The translations under genes and the position numbers were made by a program. Under the pieces are notes generated by a model, which had not been told where the DNA came from, ran no database searches, and saw nothing but the letters and a program-made list of their open reading frames with translations. A DNA stretch of 64,000 bases, from the NCBI RefSeq assembly GCF_963855985.1, contig NC_087110.1, forward strand, positions 11,585,001 through 11,649,000, given 5' to 3'. Of this stretch, positions 35,957 to 46,660 are shown in pieces (within the stretch, counting starts at the first letter, position 1; every line of letters begins with the position of its first letter). The stretch comes from Ostrinia nubilalis. Taxonomy: Eukaryota > Arthropoda > Insecta > Lepidoptera > Crambidae.

Positions 35957-38900
35957 CTGGAAAGATGGAGTTGATTATGTTATGATTAGTTATTGACCCT
36001 GAGAGGTAGTTTTTACCTCTTTCCTAGACTCACCATCAATCCCTAATTTTTAAATGACCCCTCATCATCATCATCTTCATCATTTCAGCCATAGGACTTT
36101 CACTGCTGAACATAGGCCTCCCCCAATGATTTCCACAATGGCCGGTTGGTGAACCTTATGGAAACAAAATTCCTGTTATGTGTTACCACAGGGGTCACTT
36201 AAAAATTAGGGATTGATGGTAAAAACTGGCATTAGTCTTATATTGATACTAGGTCTTGGCTAATTGGATGTTTGACGTTTCATAAGTCTACATAGTTCAT
36301 GTATTAAAACTTAGCTGTTCGTTTGAGCGAAATGACGTCCACGACTTAACAAAGGCATCCCCAAGGATTTCCTTGCTGGTTCATTAATATTATCTTCTAA
36401 ATATAAAGGGACAACTCAAAGGTGACTGTCTCACATTCTGACGGACGGATCGGGCTGAAATTTGGCATGCAGGTAGATGTTATGACGTAGGCATCCGCTA
36501 AGATAGGATTTTACGAAACTCCACCCCTAAGGGGGTAAAACGGGAACCACGCGTACGAAGTCGCGAGCGGCTGCTAGATATTTAATAATTTACCAGTTTA
36601 GTAATATACTCACAATCACTAAAAGTACTCCTCAACTCAAGAAATGAACAATACATTTTCTTTATTTCCTGCCTTACACATTATTTTCTAAGGCATAACT
36701 TTTACGCAATTCTCACCCCAAAAGGCATTATTCAGAGAGCAAACAAAACGTCTTTTCCTTATTCCAAAGCCGGCCAATCCACTTTCAATACAGGTGGCAA
36801 CAAAGAAACGCTTTCCGTTAAAACTCGCTCCGAATCAAAAGAGACGAACTTCAATCTTCGTACAGACGAGAGCACGTCAAGGTAACAACAGCTTAAATTC
36901 CTTGTAATAGGTGTTACTTTGCAACGAAAATGTGTACTCTGATGGGCCGGTCGACTGTACCTCAGAACTGTTTACTTTTGGATGTTCAGAGTTGGAGTGT
37001 TCGCAGTCAAAAATGGACACAAACAAATCTCGGATGACACTTCAAAGTAATGAATTCGCTAAGTGGTCCGGACTTCGGAAACTTTTTGAGAGTGGATTGA
37101 TTTTTGGAGTAGTTAAAAACTGGAGGCTTTTAATTTAATGGCTCTGGTCTTTTCTCTGGAGATGAGAGGCTTATAATATTGATGATTGGGCTGTGCCTGG
37201 TAAATGGAATTTTACTAATGAAAATACCTTAAAGTAGATATTTTGTCTAGAGACTAGAAAAAGGATTGCTATTAAACAACCTTTCTGTTTATACCCCTTT
37301 TTGGCACATACCTATTTTTAAAATTAAGTCATGTAACACATTTTCTATCGCAATTATTTCCTTTGAAAATATCATTAAGATTTGCCGGTCTCCAACTGAC
37401 CTGCTGATAGTTTCATGGCTAATGACAATTTTGTTCATACATAACATGATGCAAGCTGCGTTCACTTCGACATGACCGTTGACAGCAGAACGCATCCTAT
37501 GTGGCAAATCCTTTAAGGTTACATGTTTAAAATAGTCCAGTTAATACATTACACTTTGTAAACCTACCTAAATGGTCGCTCAGTTTATTCCCACTCAGCA
37601 GTTTCTTCCCACAGGCCCAAAGGCAGGCCCTGTTCGGATCTATGACCTCCAAAGCAGCCTGGGTCCCGCTAAGATCTTCGACATTGTCTAGCTCCATCCT
37701 CACAGGGTCGTGGGGAGGTAGACCAGCAGGGAAGACTATCTTGGTAGCGCCACGGAGCTCGTCTAGAGCTTTGGACACGTCCTTCTGGGTGAGACATTTG
37801 CGAAGGTCCACCTGAAATTTTTTTTGAAAACATGATGGTTATCATCTGTACCACACAGAGGCTGTAGGGTTCTATAAAGAATAGATATAGGATGAAATAA
37901 CCTGCCGTATTCCCTAAATCATACGGCAAATCTTCAAGACAGTCGTAAATAATAATTATGCTTCTTCTAGGTAATCGGTCAACCGTAGATCATATCTGCA
38001 GGACTCGTGTGACATTGTCATTAACTAGGTAATAAGAAAACTAACAGAGAGGGAGAGGGAGAAATTAAAAGAAATCTCTGCAACTGAGCTTATTTTTGGT
38101 CATGACGTCATAGCTAGATTCACGACCCAATTATTCTTCTTCAAACTATCTTCTTTGTCCTAGCAATTTCCCATTATTTGGGGTCGGCTCTTCTCGTTCT
38201 ACGACGCCAAGACAGACTGTCCTGAGTTGTCGAAACCTTTGTTTGGGCAAGCTCTAAGTCCTTGGCATCGTGAACCACCAGGTTCATTGGGCGTCTAACT
38301 TTCCTATTATTTCCTATCATACATTCTTTAAACTATCGTTTTCACTAAAAAAATATGTAATTTATATAATTCTAACTCACATGCTTCTTGCTGATATACT
38401 CCTTAGCAGTCTCGACAGCTTTTTTCATCACTTCTTGCATATTGGGCGGTGGGGCGAGTCCACAGCGTCTGCCCATGTCATCCTTCTCAAACACAGCCCC
38501 TGGCGGTGCGCACCGCGTGGCCCAAGGGTCTTCCAGCTTTAGCTCTTTAATCTGGAAAGATAAGGAATCATTTATTGAAAATAACAAAATTCAAGCAGGA
38601 AGACGCTGGACGTAGGCCGCTACCAATGGGCAACATGGAAAGCATTGGGGGAGACCTATGTTCAGCAGTGGACGTCCTGTGGCTGAGATGATGATGATGA
38701 TGAGGAACAAAATACAAAAGTATAGACAAACATAAAAGTATAAAAGTATAGAGCTGGTTAAGGCAGGGAAGGAACTTTTCTTTATTGAAGGTATTTTGAA
38801 GAGGTTGAGATTAATGCAGAAATACAACAACTTTTTGTACGACTATAAGAGTGTTAACACCGAAAACTTAAACACTCACTTCATAGAAAAGTTCAAATTG

Positions 38901-40480
38901 AGAAGTAAATTATTATAAACTAGCTTTTGCCCGCGGCTTCACCCGCGTGAAATTTAGTCTGTCACAGATCGTCATAAATTATAGCCTATATGTTATTCTG
39001 GGTTAGAAACGGCTCAAAAACTGAACTCCGACAAACGTTACTTCGACATTACGTTACTCCGACACTACTGAATATCGACATGACTTTACTTCTACACTAC
39101 ACTACTTAGACAAAGGCGAATATCCTTTGTCGGAGTAGTGTAGTGTCGAAGTAAAGTCATGTCGATATTCAGAAATGTCGGAGTAACGTAATGTCGAAGT
39201 AAAGTTTGTCGGAGTTTACTTAGGTAGCCGTTAGAAACAATAATACTGTAGTTTCATCAAAATCCGGTCAGTAGTATTTGCGTGAAAGAGTAACAAACAT
39301 CCAGACATCATGACATCCAGACATCCAGACATCCAAACTTTCGCCTTTATAATATTAGTAGGATACCTAGTAGAACTAGTATTTTAGCATCAAATCAAAT
39401 CCCTTGGGTAAGTATCGGACAGGGACTGTAGGAAAAAAAAATATAACAATGTTTTTTTTTTCGTATAAGACTAAAATAATTATTTTTATGAGTGGGAACC
39501 AAGATTCAAGAAAATGAGCGTAATTATTATCTTTACCACCCAATGTTATTCTCAATTAGGTCCCATAAAAATAGAACACAGGAAGAAAATGCTTTATTAG
39601 CTTCAAAATAACATTCCGAAAGAAATAACCATTTTTTTACCTATTGCTTGTCATAATAATTGTGCGTAGGTGTACTTATTATTAATTGTTACTACTACAT
39701 CTCTTAAAATAGCACTTATTATTCCAAATAGGATGTTGGTGATGAAGTGTAGCCAGGTACCATTCGGTGGACCCATGATCTGGTGAAGATCGTAGGATCT
39801 GGATACGGGCAGCGCAGGACCGGTCTTTGTGGAAATCCTTGGAACTTTTGTCAAGCAGTAGACGTCTTGCGGTAGAAAGAAACAAACGTTCTCATTAACT
39901 AAAGCCTGGTCCGTGAGCACGTAGAATTTTGTCCAGTTACCCCTCACGGACCAGGCATTATACAAGTAAAATCAGGCGCGGATCCAGCCCTCAAAAAAGG
40001 TTGTGGGCACAGGCACCAAAAATTTGGCAAAGTGAGAGTTGGATTGGAGTACGAACTCACTCACGCTCAATCACGCTCGATTTTTTTAAGGCTCATCAGT
40101 CAGCCGTTTTTATCATCAGTCTATCAATCTTATCAATAGATCATAATTAAAACAAACAAATTAGGGTTGTGGGCATGCCCACAGTGCCCACAACGGTGGA
40201 TCCGCGGTTGAGTAAAATACATTATGACATCCTTATAAATTTTTAATAGATGCTATTTTCTACACAGACGTACCTGATCCTCGTTCAGACCCTGCATTTC
40301 AGGCGGCAGAAACGTCCCATGTTTCTGCAGCTCTTCCATCTCATATCCTAACCTGGTTACTTTGAGTCTCCCATTAAAAATCGCCGTTATATCCTTCACC
40401 ACATCGTCCACTTCGTAATTCACGTCTGTTTCGTATAGAAACTGATTCTCATCGCCCCTTTTGACTAGCAGAATGACCAT
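35700..40480 (-). CDS. CFAP298: CFAP298 (C21orf59/Kurly) orthologue, complete four-exon gene
   Basis: The spliced CDS joins 40480-40274, 38551-38381, 37811-37568 and 35956-35700, giving 292 residues; the vertebrate protein is about 290. The product is a conserved cytosolic factor needed for assembly of outer dynein arms and motile cilia, so in an insect it should act mainly in sperm and mechanosensory cilia (known for the family, inferred here). The recognisable blocks run in family order: VKRGDENQF, NGRLKV, EMEELQKHG and FLPPEMQGL; DDMGRR; FPAGLPPHDPVRMEL and EDLSGTQA; then KLSDHLGKNNKTKV, ERKQLML, DDDDSYLNSKWAD and KRQFHGLNDINWKP. All introns are GT-AG with phases 0, 0 and 1. The start chosen is the second in-frame Met, because its context aligns with the vertebrate N-terminus; an upstream Met at 40498 would add six residues. 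The gene lies antisense within intron 1 of the ADAMTS-like gene, and its own introns are full of transposon fragments. Confidence 0.95.
36061..36155 (-). mobile_element. RTE 3' end in CFAP298 intron 3
   Basis: (CAT)n tail, TTTCAGCCATAGGACTTTC, ATAGGCCTCCCCCAATG, ATGGCCGGTTGGT. Its RTE sense strand is minus, the same as CFAP298. Confidence 0.75.
36316..36373 (-). mobile_element. Short RTE 3' fragment in CFAP298 intron 3
   Basis: GTTCGTTTGAGCGAAATGAC, then GTCCACGACTTAACAAAGGC and CCAAGGATTTCC. It lies just left of a Helitron piece. Confidence 0.55.
36396..36576 (+). mobile_element. Helitron-like element in CFAP298 intron 3
   Basis: ATATAAAGGGACAACTCAAA, GGCATGCAGGTAGATGTTAT and GGGTAAAACGGGAACCACGC, ending GCGGCTGCTAG. 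Confidence 0.75.
37378..37512. mobile_element. TTA-flanked MITE in CFAP298 intron 3
   Basis: TTA|AGATTTGCCGG on the left, and GTGGCAAATCCT|TTA on the right. It is 135 bp. The right half matches the TIR of the element at 23586-25748 (ATGATGCAAGCTGCGTTCAC). Confidence 0.75.
37568..37811 (-). CDS. CFAP298: CFAP298 exon 3
   Basis: The exon is 244 nt, from VDLRKCLTQK to SDHLG, with the last Gly codon split after its first base (phase 1). The acceptor is TTTCAG|GTG and the donor G|GTAGGT. It carries the most diagnostic family stretches, IVFPAGLPPHDPVRMEL and EDLSGTQAAL. The intron that follows is 1611 nt. Confidence 0.95.
38381..38551 (-). CDS. CFAP298: CFAP298 exon 2
   Basis: Fifty-seven codons, from IKELKLEDPW to KEYISKKH. 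The acceptor is CTTTCCAG|ATT and the donor CAT|GTGAGT, both phase 0. It contains the family block AVFEKDDMGRR. The intron that follows is 569 nt. Confidence 0.95.
38594..38704 (+). mobile_element. RTE 3' end in CFAP298 intron 1
   Basis: GACGCTGGACGTAGGCCGCT, then CAGCAGTGGACGTCCTGTGG and a GATGAT tail, about 40 nt upstream of the exon 2 acceptor in genomic terms and antisense to CFAP298. Confidence 0.75.
38920..39362 (-). mobile_element. Lep1-type Helitron in CFAP298 intron 1, interrupted
   Basis: CTAGCTTTTGCCCGCGGCTT to CTTTCGCCTTTATAATATTA. It is split by a 219-bp palindromic element at 39011-39229. The uninterrupted family sequence can be seen at 4868-5200. Confidence 0.85.
39011..39229. 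mobile_element. Palindromic MITE with 9-bp target duplication (Mutator-like)
   Basis: GTTAGAAAC occurs at 39002-39010 and 39230-39238. The element starts GGCT and ends AGCC. Its two arms of about 90 nt are near-perfect reverse complements around a short loop near 39110-39125, built from recurring CTCCGACA and CTTCGACA motifs. The 9-bp duplication is typical of Mutator-like elements. There is no coding capacity. Confidence 0.85.
39762..39890 (+). mobile_element. Degraded RTE 3' end in CFAP298 intron 1
   Basis: CGGTGGACCCATGATCTGGT, GCGCAGGACCGGTCTTTGTG and AAGCAGTAGACGTCTTGCGG show the RTE end with internal losses. Confidence 0.65.
39902..39958. mobile_element. 57-bp minimal TA-MITE in CFAP298 intron 1
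   Basis: AAGCCTGGTCCGTGAGCACG left and CCTCACGGACCAGGCAT right, TA on both sides. It is an internally deleted member of the 15033-15192 family, little more than its TIRs. Confidence 0.85.
40274..40480 (-). CDS. CFAP298: CFAP298 exon 1
   Basis: Sixty-nine codons, from the Met of MVILLVKRGDENQF to GLNEDQ. The donor reads CAG|GTACGT at 40273-40268 and the exon ends in phase 0. Beyond the donor the open frame runs into intron sequence and loses similarity. The intron that follows is 1722 nt. Confidence 0.95.
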
Positions 40481-40535
40481 TTTTGCAAGGAAATGCAATT
40501 TTCGCGTCCGATGCTAAAGCGATTATTGAACAAGC

Positions 40536-40549
40536 GTTGCTATGGAGAC
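40536..40549 (-). promoter_or_regulatory. RFX X-box upstream of CFAP298
   Basis: In the gene's sense the 14-mer reads GTCTCCATAGCAAC. It satisfies every position of the DAF-19/RFX X-box consensus GTHNYYATRRNAAC. It sits 55 nt upstream of the chosen start codon, the usual proximal location in ciliary genes. That RFX binds here is inferred. Confidence 0.8.
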
Positions 40550-40982
40550 GGCGAGTGACGGTTGACGTGACAACGATGAAAAACGTTTTTGAGAGCGTCT
40601 GACGTTTTATGTGTTGCAGGTTGAGTTTTGATTACCTTTGTGAAATAGAAAACGCTTGTGTTTTTGAAAATACGATACAAAAATGTTAAGATACCTAGAT
40701 AGATAAAAAGTTACTTAGAGATTACACCACACAACAGACGAATCAAAAATTACCTATCGAAATAACAGAATTTAGGCTGTCTTAATACTAGGAACCGATC
40801 TCTATCAAACAACCTCAGCAAACAACTCAGGGAGAGGGCAGTTGAAAATCAAAATCAGAATAGTAAAATATTTTTTGCATTCATTTATTATTTTCTGGTG
40901 GAAATGGAAAAATAATTGAAAATTGTATCTATACCTACATCAGAATAGGCTGTATAATTACTTTATTACGATTTATTTATAA

Positions 40983-41015
40983 ATCCACGCAGGCGAAGCC
41001 GTGGGAAAAAGCTAG
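40983..41015 (+). mobile_element. Lep1 Helitron 3' end fragment
   Basis: CACGCAGGCGAAGCCGTGGG followed by AAAAAGCTAG. Confidence 0.6.
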
Positions 41016-41204
41016 TCATTAATAAGTAATTCTTTGAAATATTGTTAGCCACATAAAAACTGAAGTAACCTTTAAGCATAGAGGTGAATTTGTACATTGT
41101 TTGAGAAAGGCCAGACATAAATCACATGACGTGGACCAGGGCCGGATTTAGAGGTCTGGGGGCATCGGGGCAATAAAGGAATGGAGGTAAAACGAGAAAA
41201 AAAC

Positions 41205-41355
41205 TTATAAAACTCATTTTATTTTTCCAGGTACACTTCTTTTAAAAATCACTTTTACAAGTGTCAGTATTAACCCTACCACTGCTTCGGGACAATAAAT
41301 GGGCCAGTGCAGTGCTGAGAAGAAGCAGCGTAAGAAACTCAGTCACTATTTAAAT
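41205..41355 (-). mobile_element. Jockey/CR1-like LINE 3' end, minus orientation
   Basis: AAACTCATTTTATTTTTCC, AGTATTAACCCTACCACTGC, TTCGGGACAATAAATGGGCC, GAGAAGAAGCAGCG. Confidence 0.7.
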
Positions 41356-42825
41356 AAAGAAAAGGTTGTCCACTAGTGTTTTCCAGTATGTATTTGAATT
41401 TCTTATGTGAATTCTATTTTGTTAGTGAATGAAAATTACCAATATACAGTTATTTTGCATACCATAAGATGGAAGATGGAGACACCTACTTGAAAAATTG
41501 TAACAACTAGGTACTGATGTAAAAAAAAACCATTTTCGCAAATTAAATGATTTGATTCTTTTTTCGAAGACTCTATTGTAGGGGCCCCTCTTTTGTGGAG
41601 GCCCCGGGACTGTAGCATCTTGCCCTCTCCTAAATTCGGCCCTAGCGTGGACCTTACAAAACTGCGTTATCTCGTAACATGCTTACAATTCAATCTTTTT
41701 GACAGTACTATATCCTTGCTTATCTCAGGACGAGTGGGTCAAATCGGTCGTCGGCTATCGCTTAAATCGAAGAACGGGGTTTCCATCAATTTGTGAAGTC
41801 ATGGATAAACTTTTAGAAGTGAGTGAGTGTTGTGGTATTGTAATCACTCCAGTCACTCCACTCGTTTGTCCTTCTCTAGGTATTACAGGTACAGGCCTGT
41901 CTTATGAATTGCATTTGATTCTCTTGCCAATAAACTTGTCAATGAAGAAATATTACTAACCTTGTGTTTTACACTGAGGTCAATATTAAGTAAAAAAATA
42001 CTAGAAGACATCTTAAGCCTTCAAACAAATTAGAATACGATCAAACAACAAAATTGTAACCACATAATGATGCCTAAAGTTACTTATTTAACAAGTGATT
42101 CTTGCTGCAACTACAGTGTAGCCAGGATCTACCTCAAATAAAAACCCAACCAGTGAAGGTCAAGTTTGTCCCGGGGGAAAGGTAAACTGTCATTGGACCC
42201 GCAACGAAATTAATCAGAAGAACATCGGAGGAATTCGAAGTTAAGGTTCGACTTCCCTCCAGTGCAGGCCCAACTAGCAGTGCACTAATTGAGTAAATTC
42301 TATATGAAATTATCATAAAAGTGGGCGCCATTAACTATTCTATACAGATTTTAACAGGTGAAGCCGATTACAGTTGTATATTCGCATATTAACATTAACA
42401 TTCCGTAACCTTCCCCGTCACAGCTACAAGTCAAACGGCCTAAAACCTTTTTATTCCTTAAAATTTGTCTAGGGAATAAACAAACTCACGAACGGTACCC
42501 TTTCATAAGTTTACGGGAACAAACTTTGACCATTCGTCAAAGTTGTCCCGGCTATCCCATTTTGTTTACAAAACTTGGTTACCCTATTTGGGTCATGCAC
42601 ATTTCACGGTTGGATGGGTCTCCCGGCACATTAGACAGTGTCCAGTGTAGGGTGGCTCCGATAAAGTATATAAATACAGATTGACGGATGGGGGAGATAT
42701 TTTTGATGGTCACTGACGTGGATAATGTGCGGGGAAGTCGATAACCTCTTTCGTAAACAACATTTTAATTACGTCTAGGTAGTTATAATAGTTATTATAC
42801 TGGTACTGTGACTATAGGTGCATGA

Positions 42826-43028
42826 ATCTATAACTCAAAGGTGACTGACTGACTGACTGACTGACATAGTGATCTATCAACGCACAGCCCAAACCACTGG
42901 ACGGATCGAGCTGAAATTTTGTCATGCAGGTAGATGTTATGACATAGGCATCCGCTAAGAAAGGATTTTACGAAACTCTAAGGGGGTGAAACGGGATCCA
43001 CGCATACGAAGTCGCGGGCGGCCGCTAG
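42826..43028 (+). mobile_element. Helitron-like element, GCGGCCGCTAG family
   Basis: Near-complete copy: CAAAGGTGACTGACTGACTG at the left, CCAAACCACTGGACGGATC inside, and GTCGCGGGCGGCCGCTAG at the end. Confidence 0.8.
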
Positions 43029-43087
43029 TAGTTTATAAAGACGTTTTAATATCTTTGAAATGCAGTAGTAGTTATACTTTAGAATAT

Positions 43088-43141
43088 CAGAGTGGAAAAG
43101 TTGGATATAATAGTTATATTGTATACAACTTTTCCACTCTG
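43088..43141. repeat. Perfect 16-bp inverted repeat hairpin
   Basis: CAGAGTGGAAAAGTTG at 43088-43103 and its exact complement at 43126-43141, with a 22-nt loop. Confidence 0.9.
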
Positions 43142-43319
43142 TGTATTACAGTTAAGAAAGCTTAACCTCCATTCACTGTTTTGAACTATTATCTCAAGAT
43201 TTTAAGGTTCTAATTATGATTATTAATTTTTTGAATCATTATACATCTATAGGGTTAAAACTGGATGCAGTCTCAAATATTTATATTGGGGCTACTTATT
43301 CATTGTTTGAATTTCAATG

Positions 43320-43975
43320 GCTCCGTGCACGATTACAGCGCCAACTAGCGTCCACAACTTTGTGGGTTCTGTCACATTGACATTTAGGTCGTATATTTGT
43401 GAAAAAATATCGAAATGAAAAAATAACAAATATTTTCAACTAATAAATTGTTGTGATACCACGATTTGGGTGGAAAAAAGGTTTTGAAATCATTTTGGTC
43501 ATTCAAATCAAATGAGGTAAGTCTAAAAAGTGTGTTTAATTTTGATTGTGTCAGGGTTTGTTTACTTCATTTATAGTTGTAGTTTTACAGTAAAACAAAA
43601 AGAAAAAGCTACTTTAACGGTTTCATTATATAACAGTAAATATATTTAAATGTTTCTGTATCGCTAGTAATAAATTAAATATCGTTTTCAGATCGAAATG
43701 AGTATCGTTTTGAAGACCGGGTTTGTGAGAGTTACAATATCAAATTCCAACCACAAACCGTATTTAAAGGAAAGTTGTTGGTATTGGCTGGACAAGTCCG
43801 AGATGTAGAAGAATTAAGAACAAAACAAGGGCAGAGTTCAATAATTCACGCTCTCATCATAAGGCAAACATCTGTGCACAACAACTACTGTGACTCATTT
43901 TTGTACTACCACGTTGTATAGTTAAGTTATTTCCAAATTGTAAACGGCTATTAAAACAGCCCTATCGAAATACAG
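43320..43975 (+). other. Spliced-looking orphan transcription unit
   Basis: A strong donor (GAG|GTAAGTC) at 43517 and an acceptor (TTTTCAG) ending at 43691 define a 175-nt candidate intron. After it lies a 36-codon ORF (ATG 43698 to TAG 43808). In another frame, 76 open codons run from 43691 to TAG 43919-43921, but with no in-frame Met upstream. An ATTAAA hexamer follows at 43950. I recognise neither peptide. It may be a noncoding RNA, a gene relic or chance. Confidence 0.3.
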
Positions 43976-44417
43976 TCCACTCTTTTATTTAAGTTCCCAG
44001 TAGGACCCTTTTCATGCGATTAATTAATGATATTAAAATGTATTATGTAGAATCGCTTTGCCATTGACAGATACATCTGATGACAGAGCTTACATTATTT
44101 CTACTTTTGACCACCATGAGCGCTGCGATAGATTATGTCCCCCCCACCTAGTACTTCGCACCCAGCGAATACCAATCAAAGTGAAAAAGAGCAACCCGAC
44201 ATTTTGTATGAGCTTCGTCCCTAGAACTGTAGCACTTTAACATCTACCTTATTATGTACATGCTAATAGTATAATTTTGGCTGAGTTTTGAATGGTTTCA
44301 GTTTCATAATATATTAGATCAATGCAATACCAGAAGAAAACAATGTCAAAAACACCCAGCATATTGCATGAAACCAAACAAATTAACTGGTTATCATGCA
44401 AGTCCGCACACGTATCG

Positions 44418-44433
44418 CGGCGCCCCCTATCGG
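44418..44433 (+). promoter_or_regulatory. CTCF-like site beside the tandem repeat
   Basis: CGGCGCCCCCTATCGG matches the CTCF core (CNGCGCCCCCTNGTGG) at all but two defined positions. It lies eight bases left of the tandem array. Weaker relatives are at 43336-43351 and 62899-62913. Binding is inferred. Confidence 0.45.
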
Positions 44434-44441
44434 GCGAATTG

Positions 44442-44900
44442 AATCAGTGCACGTGCGCTGCGAAAGCTGTGGTGCTAGGGCTGCTGTATGTCCGAAATCG
44501 TCCGGTATTGTCCGGACTTTAACCTTGCGTTAATCTAATCATTAACCTGATCATTTAGACACTGCAGTTCCAGACGACTCTCTTTAATTTAATCAGTGCA
44601 CGTGCGCTGCGAGAGCTGTGGTGCTAGGGCTGCTGTGTGTCCGAATTCGTCCGGTTTTGTCCGGTAGTGTCCGGTCTTTAGACGTAGTTTAACTTCATCA
44701 TCATTACCTGATCATTTAGACACTGCAGTTCCAGACGACCCTCTTTAATTTAATCAGTGCACGTGCGCTGCGAGAGCTGTGGTGTTAGTGTTGCTGTGCG
44801 TCCGCATTCGTTCGGTTTTGTCCGGTAGTCTCCGGACTTTAGACGTAGTCTAACTTCATCATCATTACCAGATCACCATTAAGTCACTGTAGGCGGAGAG
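44442..44900 (+). repeat. Three-copy tandem repeat, units of about 149-161 bp
   Basis: AATCAGTGCACGTGCGCTGC begins units at 44442, 44591 and 44752. Each unit contains the E-box CACGTG, several GTCCGG words (GTCCGGTTTTGTCCGG), and GATCATTTAGACACTGCAGT near its end. The third copy decays after 44870. No gene is visible inside. Confidence 0.9.
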
Positions 44901-45679
44901 AGGGTCGCTCTCTAATTTACCAGAGGATGAGAATGAAATCTCACGCTGGCCAGACGTCTAGCTGAACCGTCCCTATTTATAATAATGACTTATCTATTGA
45001 AATGGAATAAAGGCAGTAAGGAATAAAGTAGACTCAAACAGAGATAGAAACGTCTCAGCTCAGTAATCTCAAGTTTCAGTTATTTAAGTTTTGTGAAATT
45101 TTCTTTGTTTACAAACGAGGATTACAAAATAAACAATTGCTGTAGTAATAATATTAATGATATTTACATTGTCTTAAAAACATTGGCTTAACCTATTTTA
45201 CCCAATGTTGGACTTTCCAACTGGGTGACGCTGTAGGTCATTCTGAATAGTTAACTTATTTCAAGTGAAATATCATGTTCTTTTTCTACTAAATTAATAG
45301 CTAAACTACTATTTCAGATTTTGCCAATTTTGTAGATGACAACCCTAGGTGCAACCGTGTGAGCGGCGATAGGCTTATCGGTTTTTGTTGTGCAGTAAAC
45401 TTTGTATTTGCCGAATAACGAAATATGGAATGAATATTATTTTTACGAATGATACCTAGCTTTTTGTTTTACTATTAATAATTAAATGCATTGATTACGA
45501 TTACCAAGAGATGCATTTCTACATGAAAATAGACATGCCCATGAATACTTCAGAATCATTATTTTTAGTCTAAAATACAAGAGCAGAACTTTCTTTTGCA
45601 CCAGAGGCAAATAGATGATTTGGGCCACACTCTCCACGCTGGTTAGGCAGGTTGGGGATGCCTAATATTCGCATAAAAG

Positions 45680-45815
45680 TCATGAAACTCATTTATTTTG
45701 CAAATAGGCTTGTAAAAAGCATTTTTACACGTCCCAGTATAAACTCTACCACTGCTTCGGGACAATAAATGGGCCAGTGCAGAGAAGAAGCAGCGAAAGA
45801 CACTCAGTCGCTATT
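45680..45815 (-). mobile_element. Jockey/CR1-like LINE 3' end, minus orientation
   Basis: AGTCATGAAACTCATTTATT, CTACCACTGCTTCGGGACAA, GAGAAGAAGCAGCG. Confidence 0.7.
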
Positions 45816-46487
45816 GTCATATTTTTGTCCCATACTCGATACTTACTATAGTATTCGCGTCGAATCGAAAGTACGTTACGGGAAAGAAAGTTACGGGTCC
45901 AACGACAGTTTAACTTTCCCCTGGGACAAATTTGGCCTTCACTGGTTGGGTTTTTATTGGCGGTCAAGCTGTAGATCCTGGCTATACAGGAGTTGCAACG
46001 GGAACAGAATAAGTGGGAATAGTCCTATAAACTGTTATAGTTCAAAATATTATTCGCTATCGGTGCTGTCATCTCCACACCTAGCACGTTCCATTTCTTA
46101 TCTAATAATCTGGACGAAATACTGCATTATCTCATGCACTAAGTTTGGCTTGAAGCCAGTGCACTGCCGCATACCTACCTACTTGCTTAAAATGGTTCGG
46201 ATCAGAGTTCGGAGGTCACTGTAAATAAACATCTATAAATGAGTTTTTAAAAAAGAGCTATTTGGGATAAGTTTTGTTGATGCAGTTTACGCTCGCTCTA
46301 GCTATGAGAAAACGTTTTGACATTGCGCTATATACTCTCTTTAGCTACGAACTTATAAACGATAAATTCACTCTTTAACGCATTATCCATCATTTATACG
46401 TACCTACCAATGACGTATTCTAATAAGCGCTTTTCTTACAAGTAAATGATGATGAATGAGACAAGCAATAGTGACAATACTTAGTGA

Positions 46488-46660
46488 CTGTGTTTCTTAC
46501 GCTGCTTCTTCTCAGCACTGGTAGGGTCCTGCTGAAGCAGTAGTAGGGTTAATATTGGGACGTGTAAAACATTGACTTATAATGTAGTAATATTACTTTA
46601 ATGGTGTAAAAGTGCTTTTAAAAGCCTACCTGCATAAATGACTTTTATGAAGAACTGTCG
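46488..46660 (+). mobile_element. Jockey/CR1-like LINE 3' end
   Basis: GTTTCTTACGCTGCTTCTTC, GTAGGGTTAATATTGGGACG, CCTGCATAAATGACTTTTAT. A short internal insertion is present. Confidence 0.65.

Noticed and set aside
40481..40498. Alternative CFAP298 start adding MHFLAK
   Set aside because: The next Met gives an N-terminus that aligns with the vertebrate protein; the extension has no counterpart.
45769..46224. 151-codon plus-strand open frame
   Set aside because: It runs through a LINE end and a copy of the GGTTGGG repeat, so the frame is incidental.
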